This document shows, piece by piece, positions 14,028 to 21,147 of a stretch of 21,147 nucleotides of DNA; position 1 is the stretch's first letter; the number at the start of each line of letters is the position of its first letter. Position numbers and translations under genes: made by a program. The notes below the pieces were generated by a model that was not told the DNA's origin, did not search any database, and saw nothing but the letters and a program-made list of their open reading frames with translations. The DNA is taken from assembly GCA_002452325.1 (NCBI GenBank), contig DKFG01000127.1:6872-28018 (forward strand), in the 5' to 3' direction. The DNA comes from Geobacter sp. UBA6802. Lineage in GTDB: Bacteria; Desulfobacterota; Desulfuromonadia; Geobacterales; Pseudopelobacteraceae.

Positions 14028-17003
14028 TTAGCGTATGATCAGGTTTTCCACGGTCAGGCTGCCGCTACCGATGGTCAGGGTGCCGGACAGGGTGCTGAAG
14101 GCGCCGGCGTTGCTGCTGTAATCGGCATTGTAACCGCCCTTGAGCGAGAGCTCCGTGCCAATGTTCAAGTTTTCAGTGAACTCAGTTGCGCGGGCCAGAA
14201 TAGTACCCCCTGGCAGGGCAGCACTCTGTGCGGCCGTTACAGTGTCATAGCCGGTGATGCCGAGTCTGGCCTTCCAGGCGCCACTGAAGGTTGCAGTGAC
14301 TGCGCTGTCGTTGAGCAGGGTAATGCTGCACCCGGCAGTGCCAGTGCAGTCGCTGCCGATCCAGCCGCTGAAGAGCGAGTTGGCATCAGGTGCTGCGGCA
14401 AGGGTGATGGTTGTTCCGGCGCTGGCGGTGGCAGCGCAGGTGCCTGAGGTAACGCCGCTACTTGTTTGGCAGGAGATGCCGTTGGTGCCGGTAATGGTGC
14501 CGCTACCAACCACATTGCCGGCACTGGTGAAGGCGGGGGTGACGGTGAGGGATCTTTGCGGGAGTAGTACGCCCGTGAGGGCGATATCATCAAGTTGCCA
14601 GAACCAATCGAAGTTTGCATTGTAATATCTGAAACGAATCACAACATTTTGCTGACCTGCAGCAGGTAACGTAATATCAATTGTATTTGAAGCCGGGCCG
14701 TAGTTACCACCGGTTACGCGCCAAATATTTGTCCAAGGCCCGTTAGACCCATTGATACTCACGTCAATATCAGCAATTTCTGTAGAGTAATTTTTGAAAT
14801 AGGTTTTGAAATTCAAAAACACCCTACTGTAAGCCGTCAAATCCATAACAGGGGTCGTTAGTACTGTATCCATAGTGATGCTGCCAGCAGCATCACTGTC
14901 AGCGATGGCAAAGTTTCCTGAGCCACCTGTCTGGTTTGTGCGCGTAGCAGGATCGTCAAAACGCCAGACCGCATTGGTAGTAGCATTATCAATCACACTC
15001 CAGCCGGATGGTGCGGTCGTGGCGTCAAAGGTCTCTGAAAGTATCGGTGTGATTAGGGCAAAGGTAGCGGTAACGCTGGTTGCTGCTGTGAAATCAACAC
15101 GGCATGCACCAGTCCCGCTACAGCCTCCACCAGACCAACCGGTGAAGACTGAGCCGGCATCAGCAACGGCCGTCAGAGTGATAAACGAGGGGGCGATAAA
15201 CTGGCCGCTGCAGGTAGCACCGCAGGAGATGCCGTCCGGCGATGAGGTGACGGTGCCGCTGCCGTTGCCTTCTTTGGCAATGGTCAGTTGAGTCGGTGGC
15301 GCAAATGAGATGATGGCAGTCAGGGTTTCGGCTGGCAGTGATATGTTATTCAGGCTGAAGTTGCTGGGGGTCCCGTCGTAGTAGTTCGAGTTGGGCGTCG
15401 TCAGCACCGACCAGAAGGCATTGTTGTCATAAGAGAAGAGGGTTGTCGGGCAGCCGTCAGATGCGGTGGTCAGCATGTCGCAGGATGACGTGCTGGCCTG
15501 GACCGGCACGACCCCCTGGTGCCCACCGCCCGCCACATTGTTGACGGTGTAGTTGTTGATGTCATTGCTGCCCACGGTGCCGGCGGTGATGTCGATATGG
15601 GTCAACAGCAACCCGCCCTGCCATAGTGGGCCGAAGAACCCGCGTAATCCCATATCCCAGCCAGCCTGACGGCGATGCTCAACCAGAAAGTACTCGCTGG
15701 TACTGACACTGGCGTTAACAAACTTGTAAGCGGCACTGGGCGAGGAGAGCGGGGGCTGCAACGAGATGGTGCCGGTCGTGCTGGGGATGATCGGGGTGGT
15801 CCAGCCCAGATACTCCCGTGACCAGGCATCCAGCGTAACCGGGGTGGTACCTGATGCCTCCAGAGAGTCTCTGCCCCAGCTGCCGGCGGCCATCAGTGAG
15901 AAATAACCCATGGCGCCGTTGTTGCCCGTGGTGTCATAGAGGTCGGGTAGGCCGCAGAGCTGGTGGCCTAGTTCGTGGGCGATCACCCCGATGGTTTGCT
16001 GGTCATCTCCATTGTTCAACTCACCGTTCATGGCATAGACCGGAAACAGCTTGCCGGCTGCCGCGAGTCCACCGCTGGGATAGCGAGTGGCATGGGCCCA
16101 GACGCTGGGAGTCTTGTCCGTCGTTGAGGCCTCGTAGCCGGCCGGGATCAGGTAGACCACCGCCTCGGTGCGGTCGATGTAGTCGTTATGGTTGCTATCC
16201 AGGGTGGCAAAACTGACATGGGTGGCCGCAGCGTTGATGGCGGCCGCCACCCAGATTGGCTCGGCAGTGCCAAGATTCGTATCGCTGTCCTCATCATAGT
16301 TTGGGTGGATATGATTGATAGAGACCGTAACCACGCCGGCGGGGTTGCCTGCCTGACTGTGGGTAACCGGCAGGACCGAGAGGGTGTTGAAGGAGTTGTC
16401 TCTGTAGTAGTTGGCAACGGATTTTACACCGGGTGTGGTGCTGAAAACCGCGTCGGCCCAGTCCGAGGCGGAGGTGGTAAGGGTGCGGTCGGTGAAGTTG
16501 ACCAGAATTACCAGCAGGGGGCGGTTGCCCGAAACCGGTACCGGTAACCAGTCGCCCGGAGCGTAGGAGGTGCTCGTGGTCGTTGTGGAGGTCATGGCGT
16601 TATAGTCGTTGACCACCTGTCTGGGCTGCAGACGCTGCTGGTAAATCTCCTGCAGGGTCTGGGCGTGTGCCTTTTCGGCCTCGGTATTGCGGAAGGGCTT
16701 GAGGTGCCGGGGAAGATGGACAGGGGGGGGGAGGTGCGGCACCACTTTTTCGCCAGAGCGAGTCAGTTTCCCATCGGCCTGCTTGATGGCATATTCCCAT
16801 TCCTTTGTTTTTTTGTTTTTGAGAACCGTGTATCCAGCCTCGGTTTCGATCCAGTTTTGAAATTCATCCCCCCGCTTACGTAGTTTGAATGTAGTGCCGT
16901 CAGGTTGAGTGGCTTCCAACAGGTCGGGTGATGCCGGTGCTGCGTAGAGTTGTGGAGTGGAGAGGGCCATGCAAACAAAAAAAGCCAGGATCAAAATCGG
17001 CAT
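14028..17003 (-). CDS. Secreted M6-family (immune inhibitor A-like) zinc metalloprotease with the shared C-terminal module
   Basis: This gene encodes 991 residues from ATG 17003, with GGAG 7 bases upstream. The signal peptide spans about residues 1-21 (...PQLYA). A propeptide-like region (about 25-140) precedes the peptidase, whose zinc motif is HELGH (343-347) in the context IAHELGHQLCGLPDLYD, typical of M6 proteases. After the catalytic domain come a GWSGGGC InlB B-repeat-like domain (about 573-649), a jelly-roll choice-of-anchor-J-like domain (about 654-812, SETFD ... WQLDDIAL), a second repeat with GWIGSDC (about 818-907), and the tail ending GTLTIGSGSLTVENLIIR-stop. It is predicted to act outside the cell on protein substrates. 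It follows the secretin-pseudopilin operon on the same strand. A nine-C run (16723-16731) sits in codons 91-94, ahead of the catalytic domain. Confidence 0.92.
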   Translation of the reverse strand: MPILILAFFVCMALSTPQLYAAPASPDLLEATQPDGTTFKLRKRGDEFQNWIETEAGYTVLKNKKTKEWEYAIKQADGKLTRSGEKVVPHLPPPVHLPRHLKPFRNTEAEKAHAQTLQEIYQQRLQPRQVVNDYNAMTSTTTTSTSYAPGDWLPVPVSGNRPLLVILVNFTDRTLTTSASDWADAVFSTTPGVKSVANYYRDNSFNTLSVLPVTHSQAGNPAGVVTVSINHIHPNYDEDSDTNLGTAEPIWVAAAINAAATHVSFATLDSNHNDYIDRTEAVVYLIPAGYEASTTDKTPSVWAHATRYPSGGLAAAGKLFPVYAMNGELNNGDDQQTIGVIAHELGHQLCGLPDLYDTTGNNGAMGYFSLMAAGSWGRDSLEASGTTPVTLDAWSREYLGWTTPIIPSTTGTISLQPPLSSPSAAYKFVNASVSTSEYFLVEHRRQAGWDMGLRGFFGPLWQGGLLLTHIDITAGTVGSNDINNYTVNNVAGGGHQGVVPVQASTSSCDMLTTASDGCPTTLFSYDNNAFWSVLTTPNSNYYDGTPSNFSLNNISLPAETLTAIISFAPPTQLTIAKEGNGSGTVTSSPDGISCGATCSGQFIAPSFITLTAVADAGSVFTGWSGGGCSGTGACRVDFTAATSVTATFALITPILSETFDATTAPSGWSVIDNATTNAVWRFDDPATRTNQTGGSGNFAIADSDAAGSITMDTVLTTPVMDLTAYSRVFLNFKTYFKNYSTEIADIDVSINGSNGPWTNIWRVTGGNYGPASNTIDITLPAAGQQNVVIRFRYYNANFDWFWQLDDIALTGVLLPQRSLTVTPAFTSAGNVVGSGTITGTNGISCQTSSGVTSGTCAATASAGTTITLAAAPDANSLFSGWIGSDCTGTAGCSITLLNDSAVTATFSGAWKARLGITGYDTVTAAQSAALPGGTILARATEFTENLNIGTELSLKGGYNADYSSNAGAFSTLSGTLTIGSGSLTVENLIIR

Positions 17004-17110
17004 AGAGTGACTCCGGTAGAGCAGGGCTCGGCGTAATGAACAGCAAGGAGAGCTGCGGCATCAGCAGGATTTTCTTTTAATGGCTTGCTTAGTGTGTTGC
17101 TTGGTATCAA

Positions 17111-17131
17111 CCAGGAATCGTTCCTTCCTGG
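17111..17131 (-). terminator. Possible weak terminator after the TIG-domain gene
   Basis: CCAGGAA (17111-17117) pairs with TTCCTGG (17125-17131) around a 7-base loop, beginning 9 bases after the minus-strand stop at 17140. No U-run follows, so read-through into the M6 protease gene is plausible. I found no convincing promoter in 17004-17110. Confidence 0.4.
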
Positions 17132-17139
17132 CAAATATT

Positions 17140-18027
17140 CTACGGTGCTGAAATAACCAGGGTCTGGCTGGTCTCACCATCGGGGTTGACCGCCTGAAGG
17201 CGCAACTCTTTCGGGGTGGAAGAGTAGGGCAGACGACGGTAGATCATCCGGGTGCAGTCCACCACGTAGAGCCGTTCACCCTGCAGGGTGCCGGCGGTGT
17301 CGATCCGGGTGCCGTTCACCAGCAGGGCGCTGGTCTGCTGGAAGTTGTTACCCTCAATCACCAGTTCGTAGCTGTTGACCTGATCGGTGCCGATGGTGAC
17401 AGCGCTGATTTCTGGTGCGGTGATGATGGTCAGGCCCAGTGGGGTGGTGGCGTGGTCGCCGTTTTTGACCGCCACCTGATGCAGCCCGCTGCGGGTGGTG
17501 GGAACGGTGAAGCGGATGCGGTCTGACGTGATGAAGCGACTGCGGATCACGGCGCCGTCAAATAACAACTGTGAGTTGGGCGCAAAATTGCGGCCGGTTA
17601 CCATGATTTCTCGGGCGTCGTTGCCGGCACAGGAGGTAAGTCGGTCGGGGGTGATGCTGAGCGCCACCGGTTTGAGCGGTACTACAGTAAAGGCGTAGGA
17701 GCGGGTCGTGCCATCCTCCCCCCGCACGGTGAGTGAATGCTGCCCAGCCGGTGTGTCGGGATCGACGATAAACACGATCTTTCGCTCGTCAAGGGCCCGC
17801 CAGGGTACTTCGCTGCCACTCAGCAGGAGCGTCATGCCATCCTGGATGCTGGTGAGGGTGAGCATGACCTGGCTGCCCGGTTCGGCCTGGGAAGGGACGA
17901 TGCTGAAGACCGCCACGCCGCCTGCCTTCGGGCTGGTGCGAGCTGCGGCCGGCATGGCCACTGTCAGCGCCAGCAGACTGCCGACCAGCAGCAGCCTCAA
18001 CCAGCCAGCTTGCGATTGTCGTCCCAT
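17140..18027 (-). CDS. Exported protein of three IPT/TIG-like domains, in the secretin operon
   Basis: This gene encodes 295 residues from ATG 18027, with GGAGG at 18034-18038. The signal peptide is clear (about residues 1-29, LLLVGSLLALTVAMPAAA). The rest is all beta in character. Three immunoglobulin-like IPT/TIG modules are suggested at about 38-117 (VFSIVPSQAEPGSQVMLTL), 120-203 (LSITPDRLTSCAGNDAREIMVTGRNFAPNSQ) and 205-293 (ISAVTIGTDQVNSYELVIEGNNF). It starts 22 bp after the second pseudopilin, so it is probably co-transcribed with the secretin and pseudopilins. It lacks the C-terminal module found in the four large proteins. It could be a periplasmic or outer-membrane accessory of the secretion apparatus, or a substrate; the sequence does not decide. 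The function is not recognised. Confidence 0.85.
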   Translation of the reverse strand: MGRQSQAGWLRLLLVGSLLALTVAMPAAARTSPKAGGVAVFSIVPSQAEPGSQVMLTLTSIQDGMTLLLSGSEVPWRALDERKIVFIVDPDTPAGQHSLTVRGEDGTTRSYAFTVVPLKPVALSITPDRLTSCAGNDAREIMVTGRNFAPNSQLLFDGAVIRSRFITSDRIRFTVPTTRSGLHQVAVKNGDHATTPLGLTIITAPEISAVTIGTDQVNSYELVIEGNNFQQTSALLVNGTRIDTAGTLQGERLYVVDCTRMIYRRLPYSSTPKELRLQAVNPDGETSQTLVISAP

Positions 18028-18049
18028 CTCCTACCTCCGCTGGCGGTTT

Positions 18050-18550
18050 TCACCAGTCTTTATACGCTATGCCGTTGCTGCCGATCAGGTCTGAACCGCT
18101 CTGCACATCGTAGACATTTCCCTTGGGCAGCGGCAGTGTCCCCACTGACGCCGGACTGCCATCAGGATTCTCCGGCGGCAGTTCAGCCGGGGGCGGCACG
18201 GTGATCCAGGTTTCGGCGCTGCGGGTAAAGGGGTCCTTGGGGATATCCCGGATATACTTGCGGGCTGTCAGGTCTTCCAGTTTGTCCGGGTACCTGCCCT
18301 GATCGGCATGGAACTGGTCGATGGCAGAACGGATGCCGTAGAGATTTTCCTGCAGCACCGCCTCGCGGGCACGAATCAGGGCCCACTGGTAGTTGGGAAT
18401 GGCGATGGCGGACAGGATCGCGATGATGGTTAGCACGATCATTAGTTCAATCAGGGTGAAGCCGCCCCTGGTTTTCAGCCCGCAGCCCGTGTCCCGTGGC
18501 CCGTTGTTACCAGTCTTTGTAGTTGCTGCCGTCAATGGCAACTCCTTCAC
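18050..18550 (-). CDS. gspG: GspG-like type II secretion pseudopilin (second of a tandem pair)
   Basis: This gene encodes 166 residues from GTG 18550; TTG 18535, with AAGGAG six bases upstream, is an alternative. The class III signal is KTRGG|FTLIELMIVLTIIAILSAIAIP, with cleavage after Gly30 and Glu at +5, so prepilin peptidase should process it. The body has the GspG pattern (REAVLQENLYGIRSAIDQFHADQGRYP, IPKDPFTR) and ends SGSDLIGSNGIAYKDW. The 29-residue leader is long for a pseudopilin. It overlaps the 3' end of the upstream pseudopilin gene by 44 bp in another frame. The product would form the periplasmic pseudopilus that pushes substrates through the secretin. Confidence 0.9.
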   Translation of the reverse strand: MKELPLTAATTKTGNNGPRDTGCGLKTRGGFTLIELMIVLTIIAILSAIAIPNYQWALIRAREAVLQENLYGIRSAIDQFHADQGRYPDKLEDLTARKYIRDIPKDPFTRSAETWITVPPPAELPPENPDGSPASVGTLPLPKGNVYDVQSGSDLIGSNGIAYKDW

Positions 18551-18995
18551 TCAGCGAATAGACATCAAAAACATCCTCACGGCCCCAATTGGTCGAATCC
18601 GGCTGGTCGCTGTAGGAACGCAGGCCCCACTGCGGCGGCTGCCCGGGGCCGGGCGGGTTCATCGGGTCAGGCGGAATACGGCGCAGGAATTTGCGCTTTG
18701 CCCCGTACAGACCGCCAAAATCATCCCCTTCCACCAGCAGTTCCAGGGTCTTGGGATAGCCCGAAAGATTCTCCACGGCCATGATCTTTTTCTGTTCGAT
18801 CGCCTTGTCATACGTCTTTTTGTAGTCGTCAATGGCGGTGCGGATGGTACGCAGGTTGCGCCGTAACTCAATCTCGCGGGTCCGTTGGGCAGTCATGCGG
18901 GAAAACGGCAAGACCGCCGAGGCCAGCAGCGCCAGCAGGGTTATCGCCACCAGCAGTTCCACCAGGGTCAGGCCCCTGATGCTCCAGCGTTTCAT
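18507..18995 (-). CDS. GspG-like pseudopilin (first of the tandem pair)
   Basis: This gene encodes 162 residues from ATG 18995. Its start overlaps the TGA stop of the secretin gene (ATGA), so the two are translationally coupled. The prepilin motif is SIRG|LTLVELLVAITLLALLASAVLP, with Glu at +5; Leu instead of Phe or Met at +1 is less usual. The body shows the pseudopilin N-terminal helix, a proline-rich loop (DPMNPPGPGQPPQWG) and a C-terminal VYSLSEGVAIDGSNYKDW resembling the end of its neighbour. The two genes are diverged duplicates or a major and a minor pseudopilin. The exact class (GspG versus GspH/I-type minor) is uncertain; the C-terminal similarity favours GspG. Confidence 0.85.
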   Translation of the reverse strand: MKRWSIRGLTLVELLVAITLLALLASAVLPFSRMTAQRTREIELRRNLRTIRTAIDDYKKTYDKAIEQKKIMAVENLSGYPKTLELLVEGDDFGGLYGAKRKFLRRIPPDPMNPPGPGQPPQWGLRSYSDQPDSTNWGREDVFDVYSLSEGVAIDGSNYKDW

Positions 18996-21147
18996 GGCTG
19001 GTCGGATGCCGGCATCTGGTCAACGGCCGGTTCTGCAGGTGGCTCAACAGGCGGCGCCGACTCCGGGGGCTGCACCGTCGTTTGCTCCGGCTGAGGCTGT
19101 GGCGCCACCGCCGGTGGCCGTGGCTGCTGTCCCCCCTGTGGTGCAAACCTGAAGGTATTGGATGGCCTCCTGGCTGGCGGCGGTGGTGGCACCTGTGCTG
19201 GCCGTGGAGCTACTTGCTGAATGGTTGCCGGCTCAACGGGCGTCGTTGGCTGTATCGGCCGGGCCTGTACTGGTGGAGCCGGTGCAGGTTGGGGCGCCGG
19301 AGCCGGCGGTGCAGTTTGCGGCTTTAAAGCAGCGTTTGGAGGTGCGGAGGAATCCGCCGGCCTTTCGTATTCGGGTTCCTGCTCAAAGGATGCATAGGGT
19401 GCCGATAAGGAGGGGTCATCCTCCTTGCCGGAGCTGAAGGAACTCAGGCGTGGCCCCAGCACGGTCACGCCGCGCACCAGTCGCGGTGTAATGGCCAGGA
19501 TCAGTTCGGTCTTGTCCTTGCTGGTCTCGTTGCTGGAAATCAGGGGACCGATCAGCGGCAGGTCCCCCAGCAGGAAGACCTTCTGGGTGCTGTCGCTGGA
19601 GCTGCGGGAAATCAGGCCGCCGATCACGCTGGTCTCGCCGTCTTTGAGGCTCAACACCGTGTCCAGGTTGCGGGTGCCGATGGTCACCACCGTGGTGGCG
19701 CTGTCAGCTCCGCCCACGGTCTCGCGGGAGATGATTGAGCTGACCTCCAGCCCCAACTTGATGGATACCTCGTTATTCAACTGGATGGTGGGCTCGGCGT
19801 TGACCTTGATCCCCACATCCACATACTGGACGTTGGTCTGGGAGAGGGTGCCGGTGGTGGCCAGGGTGGCGGTGGTGATCGGTACCCGGGTGCCGACGTT
19901 GAACTTGGCCTTCTCCCGGTTCTTGACCCTTATCTTGGGATTGGAGAGCACCTCGCCGTTGGCCAGGGTCTTACCGAAGTTGAACTGGGCATTGGGCACG
20001 GTCACATAGCCACCAAAGCCCCGTATGCTGAAGGCCTTGACCAGATTGGTGGGCGTCGCATCTATTATTTCTGACGTCTCTGAGTTTGTGACTGTTTTGG
20101 TGAGCGAGGTGGCCAGCAGGTTGCCGTTGGGGGAAAAGGCCCCCAACTGAACGTTGTAGTTACTTAAGAGCAGCCCCACGTTTTTGGCATCCCGGTCGCT
20201 GATCTCGATCACCTCCACATCCAGCACGACCTCGGCGTCGGGCAGATCGTTGGCCTCGATGATCCGCTCCACCACGTCGGCCACCTCGCGGGTATCCCGT
20301 ACCACCAGGGCGTTGGAACCTTCGTTGATGTACAACCGCTTCACCTGCAGCATGGTGCGCACCAGATTGGCGGCTTGCTTGGCGTCAAGGTGGTTCAGGT
20401 GGATGGTGCGCAGCTGCAGGTCTTCGTACTGTTTCACCTTTTCCGGGTTCTTGGAGTAGAGCAGCATGGTGGATTCATTTAGCACCTTGTGCCCCAGTTT
20501 GTGCATGCCGGACAGCAGATCGACGGCCTGGCGGAAGGTGGCCTTTTCCAGGTGGATACTGATGCTTTGGTCCTTCAGGTCGGGGTCGTAGACAAAGCTG
20601 ATGCCCGAGAGCTGGGAGATCACCGCAAAGACATCCTTCAGACGGGTCTCGCGGAAGCGCAGGGTGATTGGCTGGTTGGACTTGAGCTGCAACTCGAAGC
20701 CGTCCAGCTTTGATTTGCGCAGGTTTGTTATGCGTTGGGCTGCAGCCTGGTAATCCGGGTTTTTGGGGGCCAATTCCTGTGCACGGGCATAGGCCACGGC
20801 GGCTTCGCGTAGTTTGTTGCCCTTTTCGAGCTCGGCGCCTTCCTGGGCAGCTGCCGCCGCATCGCGCAGCTGGATGGCCAGAGCCGCCTTCTGGGCATAG
20901 CGGGGTTCACTGGCGTCAAGGCCTGCCGCGGTCTGGTAGGCGCTTACCGCTTCGGCAAATCGGGCCTCAGCACGCAGCTCATCTCCCTGTTTTTCGCGTT
21001 TCCGGGCGGCGGTCTGGCGTGCTGCCAGAAACTTGAGCCGGTAATCGGCCACCTCAGGATCGATCCTGAACGCTTCGGCATAGCGGTACATCGCCTCTTC
21101 AATCCGTCCTTCTTCTTCGAGCTCCCGGCCTTCATTGAAGTTGCTGC
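18992..21147 (-). CDS. gspD: GspD/PilQ-family secretin with TPR N-terminal region and Pro-rich tail, 5'-truncated by the window edge
   Basis: This is the outer-membrane channel of a type II-like secretion system. About 717 residues are visible; the frame runs through the right edge without a start. Counting from the Met at 21091: TPR-like helices (1-125, continuing upstream), an N0/STN domain (about 132-213), one secretin N1-type domain (about 225-283), the secretin core (about 290-542, ending in the signature VFLLGDLPLIGPLISS ... KTELILAITPRLV), then a 157-residue tail that is strongly Pro/Ala/Gln-rich from about 585. Classical GspD has several N-domains and a short S-domain tail. The single visible N1 domain and the long Pro-rich tail therefore differ. 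The gene overlaps the next pseudopilin gene by four bases (ATGA). Confidence 0.93.
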   Translation of the reverse strand, partial: SNFNEGRELEEEGRIEEAMYRYAEAFRIDPEVADYRLKFLAARQTAARKREKQGDELRAEARFAEAVSAYQTAAGLDASEPRYAQKAALAIQLRDAAAAAQEGAELEKGNKLREAAVAYARAQELAPKNPDYQAAAQRITNLRKSKLDGFELQLKSNQPITLRFRETRLKDVFAVISQLSGISFVYDPDLKDQSISIHLEKATFRQAVDLLSGMHKLGHKVLNESTMLLYSKNPEKVKQYEDLQLRTIHLNHLDAKQAANLVRTMLQVKRLYINEGSNALVVRDTREVADVVERIIEANDLPDAEVVLDVEVIEISDRDAKNVGLLLSNYNVQLGAFSPNGNLLATSLTKTVTNSETSEIIDATPTNLVKAFSIRGFGGYVTVPNAQFNFGKTLANGEVLSNPKIRVKNREKAKFNVGTRVPITTATLATTGTLSQTNVQYVDVGIKVNAEPTIQLNNEVSIKLGLEVSSIISRETVGGADSATTVVTIGTRNLDTVLSLKDGETSVIGGLISRSSSDSTQKVFLLGDLPLIGPLISSNETSKDKTELILAITPRLVRGVTVLGPRLSSFSSGKEDDPSLSAPYASFEQEPEYERPADSSAPPNAALKPQTAPPAPAPQPAPAPPVQARPIQPTTPVEPATIQQVAPRPAQVPPPPPARRPSNTFRFAPQGGQQPRPPAVAPQPQPEQTTVQPPESAPPVEPPAEPAVDQMPASDQP

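Noticed and set aside
17004..17139. Promoter for the M6 protease in the 136-bp gap
   Set aside because: TTGATA and TTGCCA elements exist, but no acceptable -10 lies at the right distance. Read-through from the operon is as likely.

Overview
The window looks like chromosomal DNA of a GC-rich Gram-negative, most likely a Geobacterales-type member of the Desulfuromonadota. The reasons are the secretin with N-terminal TPRs, the tandem GspG-like pseudopilins, and the very large secreted multidomain proteins. This placement is inferred from gene style, not from a marker gene. No rRNA, tRNA, CRISPR array or transposase was seen.

Layout. At the left edge on + is the 3' end of a type II secretion / type IV pilus assembly ATPase (GspE/PilB family, 1-725). 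It is followed by a small membrane-anchored protein (715-1254) and a 1448-residue secreted propeller protein (1279-5625). These two genes sit between two copies of a 28-bp repeat made of the last bases of gspE (697-724 and 5694-5721). They have a candidate promoter just inside the left copy and hairpins just inside the right copy, so they look like a self-contained inserted cassette. Next is an AT-richer parDE-type toxin-antitoxin pair (5844-6391, +). Everything from 6533 to the right edge is on the minus strand. In transcription order it holds a secretin (18992-21147, 5' end outside the window), two overlapping pseudopilins, a three-domain TIG-like exported protein (17140-18027), an M6 metalloprotease (14028-17003), and two related giant secreted proteins (11072-13942 and 6533-10924). 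The last two genes each have their own promoter candidate and a similar GC-rich hairpin terminator.

The unifying signal is a shared C-terminal tail. All four large proteins, on both strands and with unrelated body domains, end in a GWSGC-type repeat (divergent InlB B-repeat-like) followed by about 85 residues with the pattern Y-x-T-[LIV] ... L-[KR]-G-G-Y-[ND] ... F ... I-x-x-G-[ST]-L ... [LI]-[IV]-[IV]-[KRQ], and the stop codon comes directly after it. Because these genes lie between a GspE-type ATPase and a GspD/GspG operon, the tail is a good candidate for a sorting, secretion or surface-anchoring module of a dedicated type II-like secretion system. The module resembles the first rungs of a right-handed beta-helix. 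I do not recognise it as a named C-terminal sorting domain.

No gene-free stretch exceeds 300 bases. The longest are 5626-5843 (hairpins, the second 28-bp repeat, parDE promoter) and 6392-6532 (a terminator hairpin).
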